7,880 nucleotides of DNA, taken from assembly GCA_024695225.1 (NCBI GenBank), contig JAILIO010000044.1, positions 1 to 7,880 of the forward strand, written 5' to 3'. Shown piece by piece: positions 6,610 through 7,880 of this stretch. How positions within the stretch are numbered: position 1 is the stretch's first letter; each line of letters begins with the position of its first letter. Below the pieces are notes generated by a model. It worked only from the letters and a program-made list of their open reading frames with translations. It did not search any database and was not told where the DNA came from. Both the position numbers and the translations under genes were made by a program. Source of the DNA: Lachnospiraceae bacterium. GTDB lineage: Bacteria; Bacillota; Clostridia; Lachnospirales; Lachnospiraceae.

Positions 6610-6657
6610 TGCAACAATGAATGAAACAGTTTACACCGCTTAGGAGGAACAGAGAGA

Positions 6658-7695
6658 ATGAGATATCCCACATTTATAGGAGATCATTGTACCATCGCCC
6701 TGGTGGCGCCGTCCTTTGGCGTTACCATAGAGCCTTACAGGAGCCAGTTTGAGGAGGCCAGGAAGAGGTTCAGGAATCTGGGTTATGATCTGAGGATCGG
6801 CCCCAATGTGTTCAAGGACGACGGGATCGGAATATCCACAGATCCGGTGGACTGTGCAAGGGAAGTCACAACAGCCCTTACCAGCGAGAGAAATGATGCC
6901 GTGATCTCCGTGGGGGGCGGTGAACTGATGGACGAGATACTGCCCTATGTGGATTTCGAGAAGATTGGCAAGTCGGACCCCAAATGGTTCATGGGATACT
7001 CTGACAATACGAACATTACCTATCTGCTGGCCACCCTCTGCGATCAGGCATCCGTGTACGGCCCTTGTTTCCCCGCTTTTGGCATGGAACCCTGGGACAG
7101 ATGCCTGACAGATGCGGTTCTCCTGCTCAGGGGAGAAAAACTCAGGATGACAGGCTATGAGAAGTATGAGAAGGAGTCTCTGAGGGACGAGGAGCATCCC
7201 CTGTCACCTTACAACCTGACCGAGGATTCAAGTTATGTGATCTTTGACAAAAAAGGCAGGAAACTGGGAGACGGGGAGAGCGTTTCAATGTCCGGAAGGC
7301 TTATGGGAGGCTGCATCGACTGCCTCAGAAATCTTCCGGGGACGGCATTTGACGCCCAGGCAGAATTCAATCACAGATACCGTAAGGACGGGGTCATCTG
7401 GTTCCTGGAGGCCTGCGATCTCAATGTGTTTGACATGAGGCGGGCGCTTTGGAGCCTGAAAGAGGCCGGGTGGTTTGAAACGGCGAAGGGCTTCCTCATA
7501 GGCAGGAGCCCCAATATGGACACGATAATGAATCTGGACGCAGAGGAAGCTGTCATGGGCATGATCGGAGATATGGGGGTGCCTGTGGTGATGGGCGTGG
7601 ATATAGGACATATGCCGCCGAGAACACCTGTTATCAGTGGAGCCTTCGGGAATGTGACGGCCTCGAGCCACCAGTGGGAAGTCAGTTTCAGATAA
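6658..7695 (+). CDS. Peptidase S66 family protein (LD-carboxypeptidase / MccF-like)
   Basis: Serine peptidase of 345 residues. S66 enzymes include LdcA, which trims the terminal D-Ala from murein tetrapeptides during recycling, and MccF, which cleaves microcin C-type aminoacyl-nucleotides to give immunity. The Ser-Glu-His triad is visible: Ser115 in MGYSDNTN, Glu251 in WFLEACD and His318 in DIGHMPPRTPV. Other family hallmarks are VAPSFG near the N-terminus, AVISVGGGE (turn before the nucleophile) and SGRLMGGC before the C-terminal domain. Length and the wide Ser-to-Glu spacing (136 residues) fit the MccF-like subgroup better than short LdcA; this comparison is from memory. No signal peptide is present, so it is cytoplasmic. 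ATG 6658 is preceded by AGGAGG at 6642-6647 (10-base gap). No promoter is recognised in the 191 bases after clpB. Its last codons (AGT TTC AGA TAA) lie in the first unit of the downstream tandem repeat. The physiological substrate cannot be told from sequence. Confidence 0.9.
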   Translation: MRYPTFIGDHCTIALVAPSFGVTIEPYRSQFEEARKRFRNLGYDLRIGPNVFKDDGIGISTDPVDCAREVTTALTSERNDAVISVGGGELMDEILPYVDFEKIGKSDPKWFMGYSDNTNITYLLATLCDQASVYGPCFPAFGMEPWDRCLTDAVLLLRGEKLRMTGYEKYEKESLRDEEHPLSPYNLTEDSSYVIFDKKGRKLGDGESVSMSGRLMGGCIDCLRNLPGTAFDAQAEFNHRYRKDGVIWFLEACDLNVFDMRRALWSLKEAGWFETAKGFLIGRSPNMDTIMNLDAEEAVMGMIGDMGVPVVMGVDIGHMPPRTPVISGAFGNVTASSHQWEVSFR

Positions 7696-7880
7696 GAAAT
7701 GTCCCGTGGACGGGAAATCAGTTTCAGATTAGAAATGTCCCGTGGACGGAAATCAGTTTCAGAATAGAAACAGCCCGTGGACGGGAATCAGTTTCAGATA
7801 AGAAATAGCCCGTGGACGGGGAGTCAGTTTCAGATTAGAAACTGGCCGTCGACGGGCATCATTTTCGGATAAATAAGTGC
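7683..7880. repeat. Tandem array of 35-36 base units starting in the 3' end of the S66 gene
   Basis: Units: 7683-7718, 7719-7753, 7754-7788, 7789-7824, 7825-7859, and a degraded sixth from 7860 to the window edge. Each reads CAGTTTCAG, a variable A/T core, AGAAA, then a CCCGTGGACGGG-type block and a short A-rich tail. There are no unique spacers, so this is not CRISPR. Each unit offers two small stems: TTTC with GAAA around six bases (extended to GTTTC/GAAAC in units 3 and 5), and CCCG with CGGG around TGGA (TCGA in unit 5, giving the palindrome CCGTCGACGG). Unit 1 contains the peptidase stop codon, so the array seems to have grown by duplication from the gene end outward. It may extend beyond the window. 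Confidence 0.9.

Noticed and set aside
6432..6620. Small + strand frame across the end of clpB and the intergenic repeat
   Set aside because: It overlaps the clpB 3' end in another frame and consists largely of translated repeat; there is no ribosome binding site or family resemblance.
6617..6643. Eight-codon leader peptide (MNETVYTA) ending at the S66 ribosome binding site
   Set aside because: No Shine-Dalgarno sequence precedes it and the codons are not suggestive of attenuation; probably chance.
6640..7197. Minus-strand frame of 185 codons opposite the S66 gene
   Set aside because: It is fully antisense to a gene with an intact catalytic triad; no independent evidence of coding.
7683..7880. 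Possible CRISPR array, because the repeat period is about 36
   Set aside because: The units follow each other directly with no unique spacers and drift in sequence along the array; no cas gene is present.

Overview
The window looks like chromosomal DNA from a low-to-medium G+C Gram-positive bacterium of the Clostridia, most likely a Lachnospiraceae-type gut or rumen anaerobe. The grounds are strong AGGAG-type ribosome binding sites, heavy use of AGA/AGG and ATA codons, a clpB promoter carrying a CIRCE (HrcA) operator, and the character of the neighbouring genes. This assignment is inference; no rRNA or other marker is present. All supported genes lie on the + strand.

Layout. Positions 1-112 hold the tail of an unrecognised reading frame that runs to the left edge. 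Positions 84-347 hold a broken remnant of the C-terminal domain of a large ATP-binding protein of the ATPase_2/DUF234 kind, which has lost its front and also an internal block. Next is the most unusual gene, 379-3597: a protein of about 1072 residues that reads as a single-chain two-barrel RNA polymerase of the YonO / eukaryotic RdRP (QDE-1) superfamily. Its metal-binding signature is DFDSD instead of the usual DxDGD. This gene is visibly more A+T rich than the genes to its right, which together with the debris beside it suggests an acquired segment.

From 3656 the window returns to housekeeping DNA. A near-perfect CIRCE operator overlaps a strong sigma-A promoter and drives clpB (3878-6466, 862 aa), the ClpB disaggregase. 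The roughly 170-base untranslated leader contains a strong interrupted stem-loop, a second stem-loop, and a small GAAA-capped hairpin over the ribosome binding site. The 191-base gap after clpB holds two degenerate copies of a ~48-base repeat, each with a GGTTCCCGGGA core. Gene 6658-7695 encodes an S66-family serine peptidase (LD-carboxypeptidase / MccF-like). The last bases of that gene form the first unit of a tandem array (7683 to the right edge) of five 35-36 base units plus a degraded sixth, each able to form two small hairpins.

Functional reading. clpB is autonomously expressed and probably heat-shock controlled by HrcA. The polymerase and the S66 peptidase have no visible functional link to it. 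The polymerase is the candidate for something undescribed: bacterial members outside phage SPbeta are little characterised, and none of the immediate neighbours in this window explains its template or purpose.
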